Assembly (NCBI RefSeq): GCF_000753715.1
Contig: NZ_JPER01000001.1
Location: 620,001-684,000, forward strand
Direction of reading: 5' to 3'
DNA length: 64,000 bases
Source: Pseudidiomarina salinarum
GTDB taxonomy: Bacteria > Pseudomonadota > Gammaproteobacteria > Enterobacterales > Alteromonadaceae
Shown here: positions 1-9,675 of the stretch, in pieces
Numbering within the stretch: the first letter of the stretch is position 1
Layout of the letters: each line of letters starts with the position of its first letter
The notes under the pieces: model-generated
The model's database searches: none
What the model was told of the DNA's origin: nothing
The model's input: the letters and a program-made list of their open reading frames with translations, nothing else
Translations under genes and position numbers: made by a program

Positions 1-643
1 CAGTGCGGATAGCGGCCACTTTGTCGCTGATATCAAGCTTTTTGCCGTTGTAGAAATAGCCATCAACCGTAATAAAGAGTTTGGGTTCAATCTGGCCGAA
101 CCGGTCAACCACGCCTTGCACACCGAAATCCGGTGAGCAACTTGACCAGACGGCACCTATGCTGGTGGTTGCCAGCATCGCGATAATAGTTTCAATGCAG
201 TTTGGCATCATGGCAGCAACACGGTCACCGGCGGTAATACCCTGTGCGCGCATGGAGGCTGCCAGCGCGGCAGTTTCAGCATAGAGTTCCGCGTAAGTCA
301 GTTGCTGGCGCTTACCATCTTCACCCCTGAATATCAGGGCAATCTGGTTATCTTTATGGCGCAGCAGGTTTTCCGCAAAGTTCAGTTTGGCATCAGGAAA
401 CCAGGTGGCGCCGGGCAACTTATCGGCATCCTCAACGATACGATCGCCTTGTTCACCAATCACGTCAAAGTAGTTCCAGAGGTAGGCCCAGAAGTCAGCG
501 TCGTGGTCGACGGACCACTGATGTAACTCGTGGTAATTGGCCAGGGCCAGATCAAAATCGCGATTGACCTGCTGCAGAAAATCAGTCATCCGGGCGGCGG
601 CAATTTGATCTGCGTCAGGTCGCCAGAGTATAGAGCTCGACAT
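1..643 (-). CDS. aacS: Acetoacetyl-CoA synthetase (acetoacetate-CoA ligase), N-terminal part; truncated by the window edge
   Basis: This gene activates acetoacetate with ATP and CoA to acetoacetyl-CoA. Only the first 214 codons are present; the rest lies left of the window. Translating from the ATG at 643 gives MSSSILWRPDADQI at the N-terminus, then WFPDAKLNFAENLL and GVQGVVDRFGQIEPK, which are typical of the acetoacetyl-CoA synthetase branch of the AMP-forming acyl-CoA synthetases. The start follows the liuE stop by two bases and has an AGGAAA ribosome site, so it is the last visible gene of the liu operon. Here it would recover the acetoacetate made by HMG-CoA lyase, feeding the divergent thiolase. 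The ATP-binding and catalytic motifs are outside the window, so activity cannot be judged. Confidence 0.9.
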   Translation of the reverse strand, partial: MSSSILWRPDADQIAAARMTDFLQQVNRDFDLALANYHELHQWSVDHDADFWAYLWNYFDVIGEQGDRIVEDADKLPGATWFPDAKLNFAENLLRHKDNQIALIFRGEDGKRQQLTYAELYAETAALAASMRAQGITAGDRVAAMMPNCIETIIAMLATTSIGAVWSSCSPDFGVQGVVDRFGQIEPKLFITVDGYFYNGKKLDISDKVAAIRT

Positions 644-645
644 AA

Positions 646-1551
646 TTAGGTTTCCTGTTTTGCCAGTTCAGCCAGGGCTACCTGTGAGCGCGGGCTATGA
701 TTCAGATGGGTACAGATCTGGGTGCCGGCATGGATTAGCTTAGCGAGATCGATACCGGTAGCTATTCCCATCCCCTGTAACATGTAGACCAGATCTTCGG
801 TGGCCAGATTACCGCTGGCGCCGCGGGCATAGGGGCAACCACCTAAGCCGGCAACGGCGGTGTCTATGGTGGCAACACCCAGTGGCAGGCAGGCGGCAAT
901 ATTTGCCAGGGCCTGGCCGTAGGTATTGTGAAAATGCAGCGCCAGGTGCTCAATGGGAACCTCTTCGGCTACTGCTTTGAGCATCCTCTGGGCATGCAGC
1001 GGGGTGCCGACCCCAATAGTATCGCCAAGCGATATTTCGTAGCAGCCCATGCGGTAGAGTTCCGAGGCAACCCGCACCACATCGCTTATTGCCACATCAC
1101 CCTGATAGGGGCAACCGAGCACACAACTGACATAGCCGCGCACGCGGATATTCTGTTCCCGGGCAGCGGCGATCAGCGGCGCAAAACGGTCCAGGCTTTC
1201 CGCAATACTGCAGTTAATATTTTTCTGGCTGAAGGCTTCTGACGCGGCACCAAATACCGCTACTTCGTCAGCGCCGGCGTCGAGGGCAGCCTCAAAACCT
1301 TTGAGGTTCGGCGTCAGGGCAGCGTACGTGACGCCGGGTTTACGCGCGATGGTTTTAAAAACCTCGCCGCTGTCGGCCATTTGCGGTACCCATTTGGGGC
1401 TGACAAAGGCACCGGTTTCAATATAGGTCACGCCAGCGTCTGCCAGCGCATTGACCAGCGCGACTTTAGCGGTCAACGACACGGCCTGTTCGTTTTGCAG
1501 GCCATCGCGCGGACCCACTTCAACAATTTTTACCTGTTTGGGTAGTGCCAT
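646..1551 (-). CDS. liuE: Hydroxymethylglutaryl-CoA lyase
   Basis: The enzyme cleaves 3-hydroxy-3-methylglutaryl-CoA to acetyl-CoA and acetoacetate, the last step of leucine breakdown. The 301-residue protein is full length for the family. [10 protein letters not shown] lies at residues 12-21, and the HMG-CoA lyase signature [14 protein letters not shown], with its catalytic cysteine, is near residue 235. The protein is a TIM barrel of the DRE-TIM superfamily and is cytoplasmic. The ATG at 1551 has a TAGGAG site close upstream. The gene is nine bases downstream of liuD and two bases upstream of aacS, so co-transcription is likely. The alternative name is mvaB; a lyase role is much better supported than a homocitrate or isopropylmalate synthase role. 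Confidence 0.96.
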   Translation of the reverse strand: MALPKQVKIVEVGPRDGLQNEQAVSLTAKVALVNALADAGVTYIETGAFVSPKWVPQMADSGEVFKTIARKPGVTYAALTPNLKGFEAALDAGADEVAVFGAASEAFSQKNINCSIAESLDRFAPLIAAAREQNIRVRGYVSCVLGCPYQGDVAISDVVRVASELYRMGCYEISLGDTIGVGTPLHAQRMLKAVAEEVPIEHLALHFHNTYGQALANIAACLPLGVATIDTAVAGLGGCPYARGASGNLATEDLVYMLQGMGIATGIDLAKLIHAGTQICTHLNHSPRSQVALAELAKQET

Positions 1552-1560
1552 GGTTGGCTC

Positions 1561-3519
1561 CTATTCGTCTTCCAGGCTGATCAGCTCTGCGCCGTCACTG
1601 ACCAGTTCGCCTGCTTTATAATAGACCTGCGCGACCACGCCGTCGCGGGGAGCCCGAATGGTATATTCCATTTTCATGGCTTCCATCACCACTAACGGCT
1701 GATCGGCGATGACGTTATCGCCAGCTTTTACCAGTACATCGACCACAGTACCGTTCATCGGTGCGGTCAGGGTGCCGGCAGCTGCTTCCTGCTGCAGGGT
1801 GTCGGCGATTTTGTGCCGGGTAAAGCGGATGCTGGCATATTCACTGAATACGGTGATGTCGGTGTCGGTGCGCAGTGCATAGACATTGAACTGATGGCCG
1901 TCGCGGGTTACCCGCAGGCGGTCCTGATCTGCTTCAGCCTGCCACAGGGTGTCTTGTCCCTGTTGCTGCCAGCCAGCCTTAGTGGCCTGCAGGGCGATGG
2001 TCAGCAGGTCATCCTGATGCTGCAGTTCGATATCAAACCGGGCTGGCTGGTTGAGCCGCAGACCGCGTAGTTGCTGCCAGGGTGAGCTGGTGGCTGCCTG
2101 TTGCTCGGCCAGTTGTTCCGCGAGTGCCGCGATAACCGCATAATCGTTGATCAGATCGCTGGTATCGGGGAACAGGTCCTGTTCATATTTCTCGATGAAG
2201 CGGGTTGTCAGCTCGGCGCGCTGAAACTGCGGATGGCTGGCAATGCGCCGTAAAAAGTCGATATTGGTGCGCACACCAGCAATGCGATAGTCATTCAGTG
2301 CCTGTATCAGGCGCCGCAGTGCGACGGTGCGGTTCTCACCCCAGACGATCAGTTTAGCCACCATAGGGTCATAATAGGCGCTGACTTCGTCGCCTTCGAT
2401 GACGCCGCTGTCGATACGTAACGCGGAACTGGTTTCCGGGGTGCGCAGAACATGCAAGGTACCGGTGCTGGGCAGAAACTCATTGGCCGGATCTTCAGCA
2501 TAGATGCGGGCCTCAAAGGAGTGACCGTTTACCTCAATCTGATCCTGCGCCAGTGGCAGGGGTTCACCACTGGCAATGGTTAACTGCCAGGCGACCAGGT
2601 CCTGGCCGGTAATCATCTCAGTCACCGGGTGCTCGACCTGCAACCGCGTGTTCATTTCCATAAAGTAGAATTTATTATCGGTGTCGAGTAAGAACTCGAC
2701 GGTGCCGGCACCGACATAGTCGATGGCCTGGGCGGCGCGTACAGCGGCTTCACCCATTGCGGTACGGGTGCTGGTGCTGAGGGAGGGCGCGGGCGCTTCT
2801 TCCACAACTTTCTGATGACGGCGCTGAACCGAACAGTCGCGCTCGGCCAGATACACCCCGTTGCCATGTTCATCACAGAAAACCTGAATTTCAACATGAC
2901 GCGGATTACCCAGGTATTTCTCGACCAGCATTTTATCGTTGCTAAACGAAGCCTGGGCCTCGCGCTTAGCGGACTGCAGGGCATCATGAAAGTGCCGCTC
3001 AGACTCGACCACGCGCATGCCTTTGCCGCCGCCGCCATAAGCGGCCTTGAGTAGTACCGGAAAGCCAATCTTGCGCGATTCTTCCAGTAACTTTTCTTCG
3101 CTTTGTTCGGTGCCATGGTAGCCCGGTACCAGCGGCACACCAGCGTCGCTCATAATGGCCTTAGCGGCGCTCTTGGAACCCATGGCGGCGATGGCGCTGG
3201 TGGGCGGGCCAACGAAAATAATGTTATTGCTGGCGCAGGCATCAGCAAAATCTTCATTCTCTGACAAAAAGCCATAGCCGGGATGGATAGCATCAGCGCC
3301 GGTGGTTTTGGCCGCGGCGATGATCTTGTCGATGACCAGATAGCTTTCGGCGCTCGGCGCCGGGCCGATATGAATACTTTCATCTGCCAGTTTCACGTGC
3401 TGCGACTGGCGATCGGCATCGGAATAAACGGCTACAGTACGGATGCCCAGCGCTCTGGCAGTACGAATGATGCGGCAGGCGATTTCACCGCGGTTGGCTA
3501 TCAGCAATTTCTGTAACAT
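1561..3519 (-). CDS. liuD: Methylcrotonyl-CoA carboxylase, biotin-carrying alpha subunit
   Basis: This subunit carboxylates its own biotin with ATP and bicarbonate and hands the carboxyl group to LiuB, which forms 3-methylglutaconyl-CoA. At 652 residues it has the expected layout: a biotin carboxylase N-domain starting LLIANRGEIA, an ATP-grasp centre with EMNTRLQVEHPVTE near residue 290, a linker region, and a C-terminal biotinyl domain with EAMKM whose biotin-accepting lysine is about residue 616. The start has an AAGGAT ribosome site. It lies three bases after liuC and nine before liuE. Neighbouring liuA, liuB and liuC set the substrate; by sequence alone it could be confused with acetyl-, propionyl- or geranyl-CoA carboxylase alpha subunits. 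Confidence 0.95.
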   Translation of the reverse strand: MLQKLLIANRGEIACRIIRTARALGIRTVAVYSDADRQSQHVKLADESIHIGPAPSAESYLVIDKIIAAAKTTGADAIHPGYGFLSENEDFADACASNNIIFVGPPTSAIAAMGSKSAAKAIMSDAGVPLVPGYHGTEQSEEKLLEESRKIGFPVLLKAAYGGGGKGMRVVESERHFHDALQSAKREAQASFSNDKMLVEKYLGNPRHVEIQVFCDEHGNGVYLAERDCSVQRRHQKVVEEAPAPSLSTSTRTAMGEAAVRAAQAIDYVGAGTVEFLLDTDNKFYFMEMNTRLQVEHPVTEMITGQDLVAWQLTIASGEPLPLAQDQIEVNGHSFEARIYAEDPANEFLPSTGTLHVLRTPETSSALRIDSGVIEGDEVSAYYDPMVAKLIVWGENRTVALRRLIQALNDYRIAGVRTNIDFLRRIASHPQFQRAELTTRFIEKYEQDLFPDTSDLINDYAVIAALAEQLAEQQAATSSPWQQLRGLRLNQPARFDIELQHQDDLLTIALQATKAGWQQQGQDTLWQAEADQDRLRVTRDGHQFNVYALRTDTDITVFSEYASIRFTRHKIADTLQQEAAAGTLTAPMNGTVVDVLVKAGDNVIADQPLVVMEAMKMEYTIRAPRDGVVAQVYYKAGELVSDGAELISLEDE

Positions 3520-3522
3520 TGC

Positions 3523-4305
3523 TTATCCTTGTTTCCAGTTAGGCGTTCGTTTTTCTAAAAAGGCACTCAGACCTTCCTGACCTTCGTCTGACACCCGAAT
3601 TTCAGCGATACGTTCAATGGTGGTGCGGCGGGTTTGTTCATCCAGCGGCTGTTGATCCAGATCTTTAATCAACTGTTTGGCGGCGCTGACCGCGGCCGGG
3701 CTGTTGCCAAGGAACTGCTTGATCAGACGCTCAGCAGCCTGGTCCAGGTTATCGACCACCTCGTGCACCAGCCCGAATTGTTGGGCCACGCTGGCATCGA
3801 AACGCTCAGCGGACAACATATAGCGGCGCGCCTGGCGGGTACCCATGGCGCGCATCACATAAGGACTGATCACAGCCGGGATCAGGCCAATTTTCACTTC
3901 ACTCAGACAAAAGCTGGCACCAGCTTCGGCAAGGGCCACATCACAGCATGCGGCAAGGCCTACGGCACCGCCGAAAGCGGCACCCTGAACCAGCGCAATG
4001 CTGGGCTTGCTCAGTTCGTCCAGACGTTGCATCAGGCGTGACAGCTCAGTGGCATCGGCGACGTTTTCGTCGTAGTTTTTATCGGCCATGGAGCGCATCC
4101 AGCTTAAATCGGCTCCGGCTGAAAAGTTGTTGCCGTTGGAGCGCAGCACCAGCACCCGCACATCGTCGTTGCGGTCGACCGCGGCCAGCGCATCAAGCAA
4201 TTCAGCGATCATGTGATCGTCAAAGGCGTTGTGGACATCAGGCCGGTTCATGGTTAGCCAGGCGACCTGATCGGTCACGCTCAGTTCAATAAAACGGTAA
4301 CTCAT
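3523..4305 (-). CDS. liuC: Methylglutaconyl-CoA hydratase (enoyl-CoA hydratase family)
   Basis: The product hydrates 3-methylglutaconyl-CoA to HMG-CoA. It is a 260-residue crotonase-fold protein. NNFSAGADLSWM near residues 59-70 provides part of the oxyanion hole, and GAAFGGAVGLAACCDVA near residue 109 is the conserved crotonase segment. The ATG at 4305 has an AAGGAG site seven bases upstream. The gene sits between the two carboxylase subunits (nine bases after liuB, three before liuD), which is the usual liuB-liuC-liuD order and sets it apart from generic beta-oxidation hydratases. It probably forms a homo-oligomer in the cytoplasm, as is usual for the fold. Confidence 0.93.
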   Translation of the reverse strand: MSYRFIELSVTDQVAWLTMNRPDVHNAFDDHMIAELLDALAAVDRNDDVRVLVLRSNGNNFSAGADLSWMRSMADKNYDENVADATELSRLMQRLDELSKPSIALVQGAAFGGAVGLAACCDVALAEAGASFCLSEVKIGLIPAVISPYVMRAMGTRQARRYMLSAERFDASVAQQFGLVHEVVDNLDQAAERLIKQFLGNSPAAVSAAKQLIKDLDQQPLDEQTRRTTIERIAEIRVSDEGQEGLSAFLEKRTPNWKQG

Positions 4306-4314
4306 GAGTTCTCC

Positions 4315-5922
4315 TTACATCCGGAACACGCCAAAACGCGTGTCCTCGATCGGGGCGTTATTCGCTGCCGCCAGGCTCAGGCCCAGCACGTCACGGGTTT
4401 GGGCCGGATCGATGATGCCGTCATCCCATAAGCGGCCCGAGGCGTAGTAGGGGTGACCCTGCTTCTCATACTGTTCAACGATAGGCTGTTTCAGTTTGCG
4501 CTCATCTTCAGCGCTCATGGTCTCGCCTTTGCGGGCCAGGTTATCTTTAGTCACCTGCGCCATCACACCGGCGGCCTGTTCACCACCCATGACTGAGATG
4601 CGCGCATTCGGCCACATAAACATCAGGGTGGGATCGTAGGCGCGTCCGCACATACCGTAATTGCCGGCGCCGTAGCTGCCGCCAATAAGTACCGTAAATT
4701 TTGGTACCTTAGCGCAACTGACTGCGGTTACCATTTTGGCACCATGCTTGGCGATACCTTCAGCTTCGTATTTCTTGCCAACCATGAAGCCGGTGATGTT
4801 CTGCAGAAATACCAGCGGGATCTTCCGCTGCGCACAAAGCTCAATGAAGTGGGCGCCTTTCTGCGCCGACTCGGAGAACAAAATGCCGTTATTGGCGATG
4901 ATACCCACAGGGTAACCATGGATCCGGGCAAACCCGGTGACCAGGGTGGTGCCATAATTTTGTTTAAATTCGTCGAAGTCGGAATCGTCAACCACGCGGG
5001 CGATGACTTCGTGGACATCGTAAGGTTTGCGCAGATCGGTGCCGACAATGCCGTAAATCTCGCCGGCATCATAGCGTGGAGGTTTGACCTCATGCTGTTT
5101 GACGGCATTGGCGCTACGATAATTAAGGCGGGCCACTGAGCGGCGTGCCAGCGCCAACGCGTGTTCGTCATTCAGGGCAAAATGGTCGGCTACGCCGGAG
5201 ATCCGGGTATGGACATCGGCACCGCCGAGCTCTTCGGCACTGACTTCTTCGCCGGTAGCTGCTTTAACCAGTGGCGGACCGGCCAGAAAAATACTGCCTT
5301 GCTCTTTGACGATAACGCTTTCATCGGCCATTGCCGGTACGTAAGCACCGCCAGCTGTACACAGGCCCATAACCACGGCAATTTGCGGAATACCTTTAGC
5401 AGACATATTGGCCTGGTTGAAAAAGATCCGGCCGAAATGATCGCGATCAGGGAAGACTTCATCCTGCCGTGGCAGGTTGGCACCGCCGGAGTCGACCAGG
5501 TAAATACAGGGCAGGTGACACCGTTCGGCAATTTCCTGGGCCCGCAGGTGCTTTTTCACGGTTAGCGGGTAGTAAGTGCCGCCTTTAACTGTGGCGTCAT
5601 TCGCCACGATCATGCACTGAATGCCTTCTACGGTGCCGATACCAGCGACCACGCCGGCCGCCGGAACATAGTCTTCATAACAGTCCCAGGCAGCGAACTG
5701 GCCTATTTCGAGAAATGGCGAGCCGCTGTCGAGGAGCTTTTCGATGCGCTGGCGCGGCAGCAACTTGCCGCGGGCCAGGTGGCGTTCCTGATATTTGGCG
5801 CCGCCGCCTTGTTTAATCTGATCGACCTTGGCATACAAATCATCGACCACCTCTTGCATCGATTTTGTATTCGCAATAAAGGTTTCGTCTTTCGGGTTAA
5901 TTGCACTGGTTAGTACCGTCAC
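4315..5922 (-). CDS. liuB: Methylcrotonyl-CoA carboxylase, carboxyltransferase beta subunit
   Basis: This subunit transfers the carboxyl group from LiuD biotin to 3-methylcrotonyl-CoA in leucine breakdown. The 535-residue length matches the family. It has two crotonase-like carboxyltransferase halves: the first carries [22 protein letters not shown], seen here as VDSGGANLP then QDEVFPD, and [16 protein letters not shown]; the second carries [12 protein letters not shown] and [16 protein letters not shown]. Translation starts at a GTG (5922), with an AGGGAG ribosome site about eight bases upstream. It is 15 bases downstream of liuA and nine upstream of liuC. The propionyl-CoA carboxylase beta subunit is the closest alternative, but the operon context favours methylcrotonyl-CoA. 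Confidence 0.95.
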   Translation of the reverse strand: MTVLTSAINPKDETFIANTKSMQEVVDDLYAKVDQIKQGGGAKYQERHLARGKLLPRQRIEKLLDSGSPFLEIGQFAAWDCYEDYVPAAGVVAGIGTVEGIQCMIVANDATVKGGTYYPLTVKKHLRAQEIAERCHLPCIYLVDSGGANLPRQDEVFPDRDHFGRIFFNQANMSAKGIPQIAVVMGLCTAGGAYVPAMADESVIVKEQGSIFLAGPPLVKAATGEEVSAEELGGADVHTRISGVADHFALNDEHALALARRSVARLNYRSANAVKQHEVKPPRYDAGEIYGIVGTDLRKPYDVHEVIARVVDDSDFDEFKQNYGTTLVTGFARIHGYPVGIIANNGILFSESAQKGAHFIELCAQRKIPLVFLQNITGFMVGKKYEAEGIAKHGAKMVTAVSCAKVPKFTVLIGGSYGAGNYGMCGRAYDPTLMFMWPNARISVMGGEQAAGVMAQVTKDNLARKGETMSAEDERKLKQPIVEQYEKQGHPYYASGRLWDDGIIDPAQTRDVLGLSLAAANNAPIEDTRFGVFRM

Positions 5923-5937
5923 GCTCGTACTCCCTGA

Positions 5938-7107
5938 TTACACAGATTCACTGAACAGCTCGCGGCCGATCAGCATGCGGCGAATTTCTGATGTGCCGGC
6001 GCCAATTTCGTACAGTTTGGCGTCGCGCAATAAGCGGCCTGTCGGATACTCATTAATGTAACCGTTACCGCCCAGTAATTGAATAGCGTCCAGTGCCAGC
6101 TGGGTTGCCAGTTCCGCTGAGAACAGGATAGCACCGGCGGCGTCTTTACGAGTGGTTTCACCGCGGTCACAGGACTGGGCTACGGCGTAGACATAGGCCC
6201 GGGCAGCGTTGGTACGGGTATACATATCGGCTAATTTGCCCTGTACCAGCTGGAAATTGCCGATCGCCTGACCAAATTGCTTGCGATCATGAACGTAGGG
6301 AACCGCAACATCCAGGCAAGCCTGCATGATGCCTAGCGGACCTGCAGCCAGTACCGCACGCTCGTAGTCAAGACCGCTCATCAGCACTTCAACGCCGCCA
6401 TCAAGTTCACCGAGAATATTCTCAGCCGGAACGCGGCAGTCCTCAAAGACCAGTTCACAGGTATTGGAACCACGCATGCCCAGCTTATCGAGTTTCTGCG
6501 CGGTACTGAAACCAGCGAAATCCCGTTCGATAATAAAAGCGGTAATGCCGCGGGATTTCTTATCGGGGCTGGTTTTTGCGTAGACCACCAGCACATCGGC
6601 CTCGGGGCCGTTGGTGATCCACATTTTGTTGCCATTGAGAACGTAGTCGTCGCCATCGCGATCCGCGCGCAGCTTCATGCTGACGACATCAGAGCCGGCA
6701 TTGGGCTCGCTCATGGCGAGGGCGCCGACGTGCTCACCGGAACACAGCTTGGGCAGATACTTACTCTTTTGCTCATGGGTGCCGTTACGGGCGATCTGGT
6801 TGACGCATAAATTCGAGTGGGCACCGTAGCTGAGTCCGACTGAAGCTGACGCGCGGCTGATTTCTTCCATCGCCACCACATGCTCCAGATAACCCAGGCC
6901 CGAGCCGCCATATTCTTCTGCAACGGTCATCCCCAGCAGTCCGAGGTCACCAAATTTTTGCCAGAGATCAGCGGGGAAGTTATTGCTTTCATCAATTTCA
7001 GTAGCGCGCGGAGCAATCTCATCACGGGCAAACGCATTCACGGTTTCGCGGATCATTTCGGCGGTTTCGCCCAGACCAAAATTAAAGGTGGTGTACTGAC
7101 TAATCAT
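5938..7107 (-). CDS. liuA: Isovaleryl-CoA dehydrogenase
   Basis: This FAD enzyme oxidises isovaleryl-CoA to 3-methylcrotonyl-CoA and passes electrons to electron-transfer flavoprotein. At 389 residues it is a normal acyl-CoA dehydrogenase. [13 protein letters not shown] near residue 132 is the first family signature. The catalytic base appears to be Glu249 in LDYERAVLA, the position used by isovaleryl-CoA dehydrogenases rather than the C-terminal EGTNE position of most relatives; the C-terminus here reads GAGTSEIRR instead. Its ATG overlaps the liuR stop (ATGA), which indicates translational coupling with the regulator. It is followed by liuB. Confidence 0.95.
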   Translation of the reverse strand: MISQYTTFNFGLGETAEMIRETVNAFARDEIAPRATEIDESNNFPADLWQKFGDLGLLGMTVAEEYGGSGLGYLEHVVAMEEISRASASVGLSYGAHSNLCVNQIARNGTHEQKSKYLPKLCSGEHVGALAMSEPNAGSDVVSMKLRADRDGDDYVLNGNKMWITNGPEADVLVVYAKTSPDKKSRGITAFIIERDFAGFSTAQKLDKLGMRGSNTCELVFEDCRVPAENILGELDGGVEVLMSGLDYERAVLAAGPLGIMQACLDVAVPYVHDRKQFGQAIGNFQLVQGKLADMYTRTNAARAYVYAVAQSCDRGETTRKDAAGAILFSAELATQLALDAIQLLGGNGYINEYPTGRLLRDAKLYEIGAGTSEIRRMLIGRELFSESV

Positions 7108-7550
7108 AACTTCTCCTGAATGGGTACGGCGTTGCTGACCGGTTGTGCTGATGCCTGATTCATCTCCGCGAGCTCATCGCGACAGCGTTCTTCCAGGTTA
7201 GCCAGCTCGACCAACAATACTTTGATATCTTCAAGTTGCTGTTGTAACGACATCTTTTTGTCGTCGATAAGTTCTAAAACCGTGTGTAGCTGACGGGCGC
7301 TGCTATTTTCCATGTCGTACAGGTCAAATAGCCGCTTGGTTTCGGCCAGCGAAAAGCCGAGCCGTTTGCCACGCAGTATAAGTTTTAAGCGGACGCGATC
7401 TTTATTGGTATAAAGCCGTGTCTGGCCTTGTCTGCCGGGAGTCAGCAACCCCTGGTCTTCGTAAAAGCGAATACTGCGGGTGGTAATGTCAAATTCCCGC
7501 GCCAGTTCGCCAATGCTGTAGGTTGTGAGATCGTTCATTTGTACTTGCAT
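7104..7550 (-). CDS. liuR: MerR-family regulator of leucine/branched-chain catabolism (LiuR)
   Basis: The 148-residue protein has an N-terminal MerR winged helix-turn-helix ([21 protein letters not shown], seen as [10 protein letters not shown] then [12 protein letters not shown], residues about 11-35). A coiled-coil dimerisation helix follows around residues 85-130. There is no cysteine-rich metal site, as expected for LiuR rather than for metal-sensing MerR proteins. It is the first gene of the liu operon and overlaps liuA by four bases. A palindrome at 7584-7599 between it and the divergent thiolase fits a LiuR operator, so autoregulation together with control of both units is likely. The second in-frame ATG (codon 5) is an alternative start; neither has a strong ribosome site. 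Confidence 0.9.
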   Translation of the reverse strand: MQVQMNDLTTYSIGELAREFDITTRSIRFYEDQGLLTPGRQGQTRLYTNKDRVRLKLILRGKRLGFSLAETKRLFDLYDMENSSARQLHTVLELIDDKKMSLQQQLEDIKVLLVELANLEERCRDELAEMNQASAQPVSNAVPIQEKL

Positions 7551-7583
7551 TTTGGCTTATGAGGGCGTTAAGCTTAAATCAAG

Positions 7584-7599
7584 TTGACGTTAACGTAAA
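7584..7599. promoter_or_regulatory. Candidate LiuR operator
   Basis: TTGACGTTAACGTAAA contains the perfect palindrome ACGTTAACGT at 7587-7596, flanked symmetrically by TT and AA. It lies in the divergent region between liuR and the thiolase gene. Known LiuR sites in gammaproteobacteria are ACGT-containing palindromes of about this size. Promoter elements are only tentative: on the minus strand TTACCT and TTTAAG flank the site about 20 bases apart, the long spacing typical of MerR promoters. The operator call is from sequence and context; no binding has been shown. Confidence 0.75.
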
Positions 7600-7642
7600 G
7601 GTAAGAAGGGTCGTGTTCCAACGGCCGTTCGCAGGAGGATGA

Positions 7643-8827
7643 ATGAAGTCGAATGACGCAGTAGTGATCGTTGCCGCAAAACGTACGCCTATGGGTGGTT
7701 TCCAGGGTAATCTGAGTGCTGTTAAAGCAACCGAACTGGGCGCTGAAGCCATTAAAGCAGCGCTGCAGGAAAGCGGGCTACAGGGTGACGACATCAGTGA
7801 AGTCATTATGGGTAACGTATTACCTGCCGGGCTGGGCCAGGCGCCTGCGCGCCAGGCCAGTCTATATGCCGGGTTGCCCCGTAAAGTTGGTGCCACCACT
7901 TTGAATAAGGTGTGTGGTTCAGGCCTGAAAACGGTGATGCTGGCGCACGATCTGCTGCACGCTGGCTCGGCTGATGCGGTTATTGCCGGCGGTATGGAAA
8001 GTATGTCGAATGCTCCTTATTTGCTCAAGAAGGCACGTACCGGCATCCGCATGGGGCATGATCAAATTCTTGACCATATGATGCTGGATGGCCTGGAAGA
8101 TGCCTACGAAGGTAAGGCAATGGGCTGTTATGCACAAAGCACCGCCGATGACTACGGGCTGGGCCGCGAGGCGATGGATGAGTTTGCGATGGAATCGCTG
8201 AGCCGCGCCAAACAGGCGATCAAAGACGGTGGATTTGATAACGAAATCACGCCGGTTACCTATAGCACCCGCAAAGGCGAAGTGACCGTAGATACCGATG
8301 AAAACCCGGGTAAGGCGATGCCTGATAAAATCCCTAGTCTGCGTCCGGCATTCGCTAAAGAAGGTACTATTACTGCAGCAAACTCCAGCTCAATTTCCGA
8401 TGGCGCTGCAGCGCTGGTGCTGATGCGCGAAAGCGATGCCAAAGCCAAAGGCCTGACGCCGCTGGCGCGGGTAGTGGGGCATGCCACCCATTCGCAAGCT
8501 CCGGCCGAGTTCACGATCGCGCCAATCGGTGCCATGCGTAAGCTGCTGGAGCGTACCGGCTGGGAACAGGACAGTGTGGATCTATGGGAAATCAATGAAG
8601 CCTTTGCCATGGTCACTATGCTGGCGATGAAAGAAATGGGGCTGGACCACAGCAAAGTGAACGTACACGGCGGTGCCTGCGCGTTAGGGCATCCGATTGG
8701 CGCAAGTGGCGCACGGCTACTGGTAACCCTGATCCACGCGCTGAAACGCCATAATAAAAAGCGCGGTATTACCTCGCTTTGTATCGGGGGCGGTGAAGCT
8801 GTTGCCCTGGCGGTTGAGCTAGTCTAA
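7643..8827 (+). CDS. Thiolase (acetyl-CoA C-acetyltransferase type)
   Basis: The 394-residue protein is a full-length thiolase. The nucleophile is Cys91 in NKVCGSGLK, the catalytic His350 is in ALGHPIGASG, and Cys380 lies in SLCIGGGEA. It probably cleaves acetoacetyl-CoA to two acetyl-CoA, closing leucine breakdown after AacS. It could also cleave 2-methylacetoacetyl-CoA in isoleucine breakdown, in partnership with the short-chain dehydrogenase at 15479. The start has a perfect AGGAGG site. It is divergent from liuR and shares the candidate LiuR operator, so it is probably in the same regulon. Its 3' end overlaps the convergent exporter gene by nine bases. The substrate range cannot be read from the sequence. 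Confidence 0.93.
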   Translation: MKSNDAVVIVAAKRTPMGGFQGNLSAVKATELGAEAIKAALQESGLQGDDISEVIMGNVLPAGLGQAPARQASLYAGLPRKVGATTLNKVCGSGLKTVMLAHDLLHAGSADAVIAGGMESMSNAPYLLKKARTGIRMGHDQILDHMMLDGLEDAYEGKAMGCYAQSTADDYGLGREAMDEFAMESLSRAKQAIKDGGFDNEITPVTYSTRKGEVTVDTDENPGKAMPDKIPSLRPAFAKEGTITAANSSSISDGAAALVLMRESDAKAKGLTPLARVVGHATHSQAPAEFTIAPIGAMRKLLERTGWEQDSVDLWEINEAFAMVTMLAMKEMGLDHSKVNVHGGACALGHPIGASGARLLVTLIHALKRHNKKRGITSLCIGGGEAVALAVELV

Positions 8828-9673
8828 TCGGCGGTCCCGGGATGCCAGCCATACTGCCAGCATTAGTATGGCGGCGCCCAGGCCCAGTCGCAGCCAGTCG
8901 ACCTGCTGGCCCCAGAAGGCGAAATTGACCAGCAGGCCGGCCGGTATCAACATGTTATTCATGGTAGCCAGCTGACCGGTATTAACCCTTTTGGTGGCGA
9001 TGTTCCAGGCGAGGTAACCAAGCCCGGAAGCGCCGAGCCCAAGCCACAATAAAATGCCCCATTCCAGGGTGCCGTGGGGCTGCATGGAAAAGTCAGCGAA
9101 CAAGGCCATGGCAATACCGGTAGTCAGTGCGGCGCCGATAAAGAACAATGCGAATACATGCAATTGCTGGCGCTCGGTTCCCAATGGCAGGCGCTTATAC
9201 ATAACCTGACCGGCGGCAAAGCATAAGTTAGCGCCCTGAATGAGTAGAAAACCAGTGATAAAGTCTTCACTGGGCTGGTTAAAACGAATAACTGCTGCAC
9301 CCAACACGGCCAATACAGCAGCCAGCCACCAACGTAACGGCAGATGACGCCGATGGAAAATCAGATCGTCAATCAGCGTGATGTAAAGTGGCGTGAAAAT
9401 AGTGAACAGCAGCACTTCTGCTACCTGCAGATACAAAAAAGCATGGTAGAGCAGTAAGTACATGATACCGATTTGCACGGCACCAATACCGGCAAGTTGT
9501 AGCTGCCGGATAGCAGGCAGCCGGCGCGGCCGCCACAGCGGCAGAAACAGCGCCAGAGCCAGCAGCATGCGGATAAATACCGCGATATAACCGTCGACCT
9601 GGCCGGCCAGAAACTCTCCTATGAGTGAGAAGCTAGCCGCCCAGAGGGCAGTAACAGTCCAGAGTATCCACAT
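8819..9673 (-). CDS. DMT-superfamily (EamA) permease, probable exporter
   Basis: The 284-residue protein is almost entirely hydrophobic and fits the ten-helix, two-repeat EamA pattern of drug/metabolite transporters. The N-terminus MWILWTVTALWAASFSLIGE is the usual first helix of the family, and a second EamA repeat starts around residue 140 (FLLIQGANLCFAAG). It lies two bases downstream of the AraC-type regulator on the same strand, so the two are probably co-transcribed and possibly co-regulated. Many DMT proteins export amino acids or related metabolites. Given the flanking leucine and valine operons, export of a branched-chain intermediate is a reasonable guess, but no substrate can be assigned. 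Confidence 0.8.
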   Translation of the reverse strand: MWILWTVTALWAASFSLIGEFLAGQVDGYIAVFIRMLLALALFLPLWRPRRLPAIRQLQLAGIGAVQIGIMYLLLYHAFLYLQVAEVLLFTIFTPLYITLIDDLIFHRRHLPLRWWLAAVLAVLGAAVIRFNQPSEDFITGFLLIQGANLCFAAGQVMYKRLPLGTERQQLHVFALFFIGAALTTGIAMALFADFSMQPHGTLEWGILLWLGLGASGLGYLAWNIATKRVNTGQLATMNNMLIPAGLLVNFAFWGQQVDWLRLGLGAAILMLAVWLASRDRRLD

Positions 9674-9675
9674 GA

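Noticed and set aside
3634-4041. 135-residue open frame on the plus strand inside liuC
   Set aside because: It is an antisense shadow of a conserved gene, with no ribosome site and no family resemblance.
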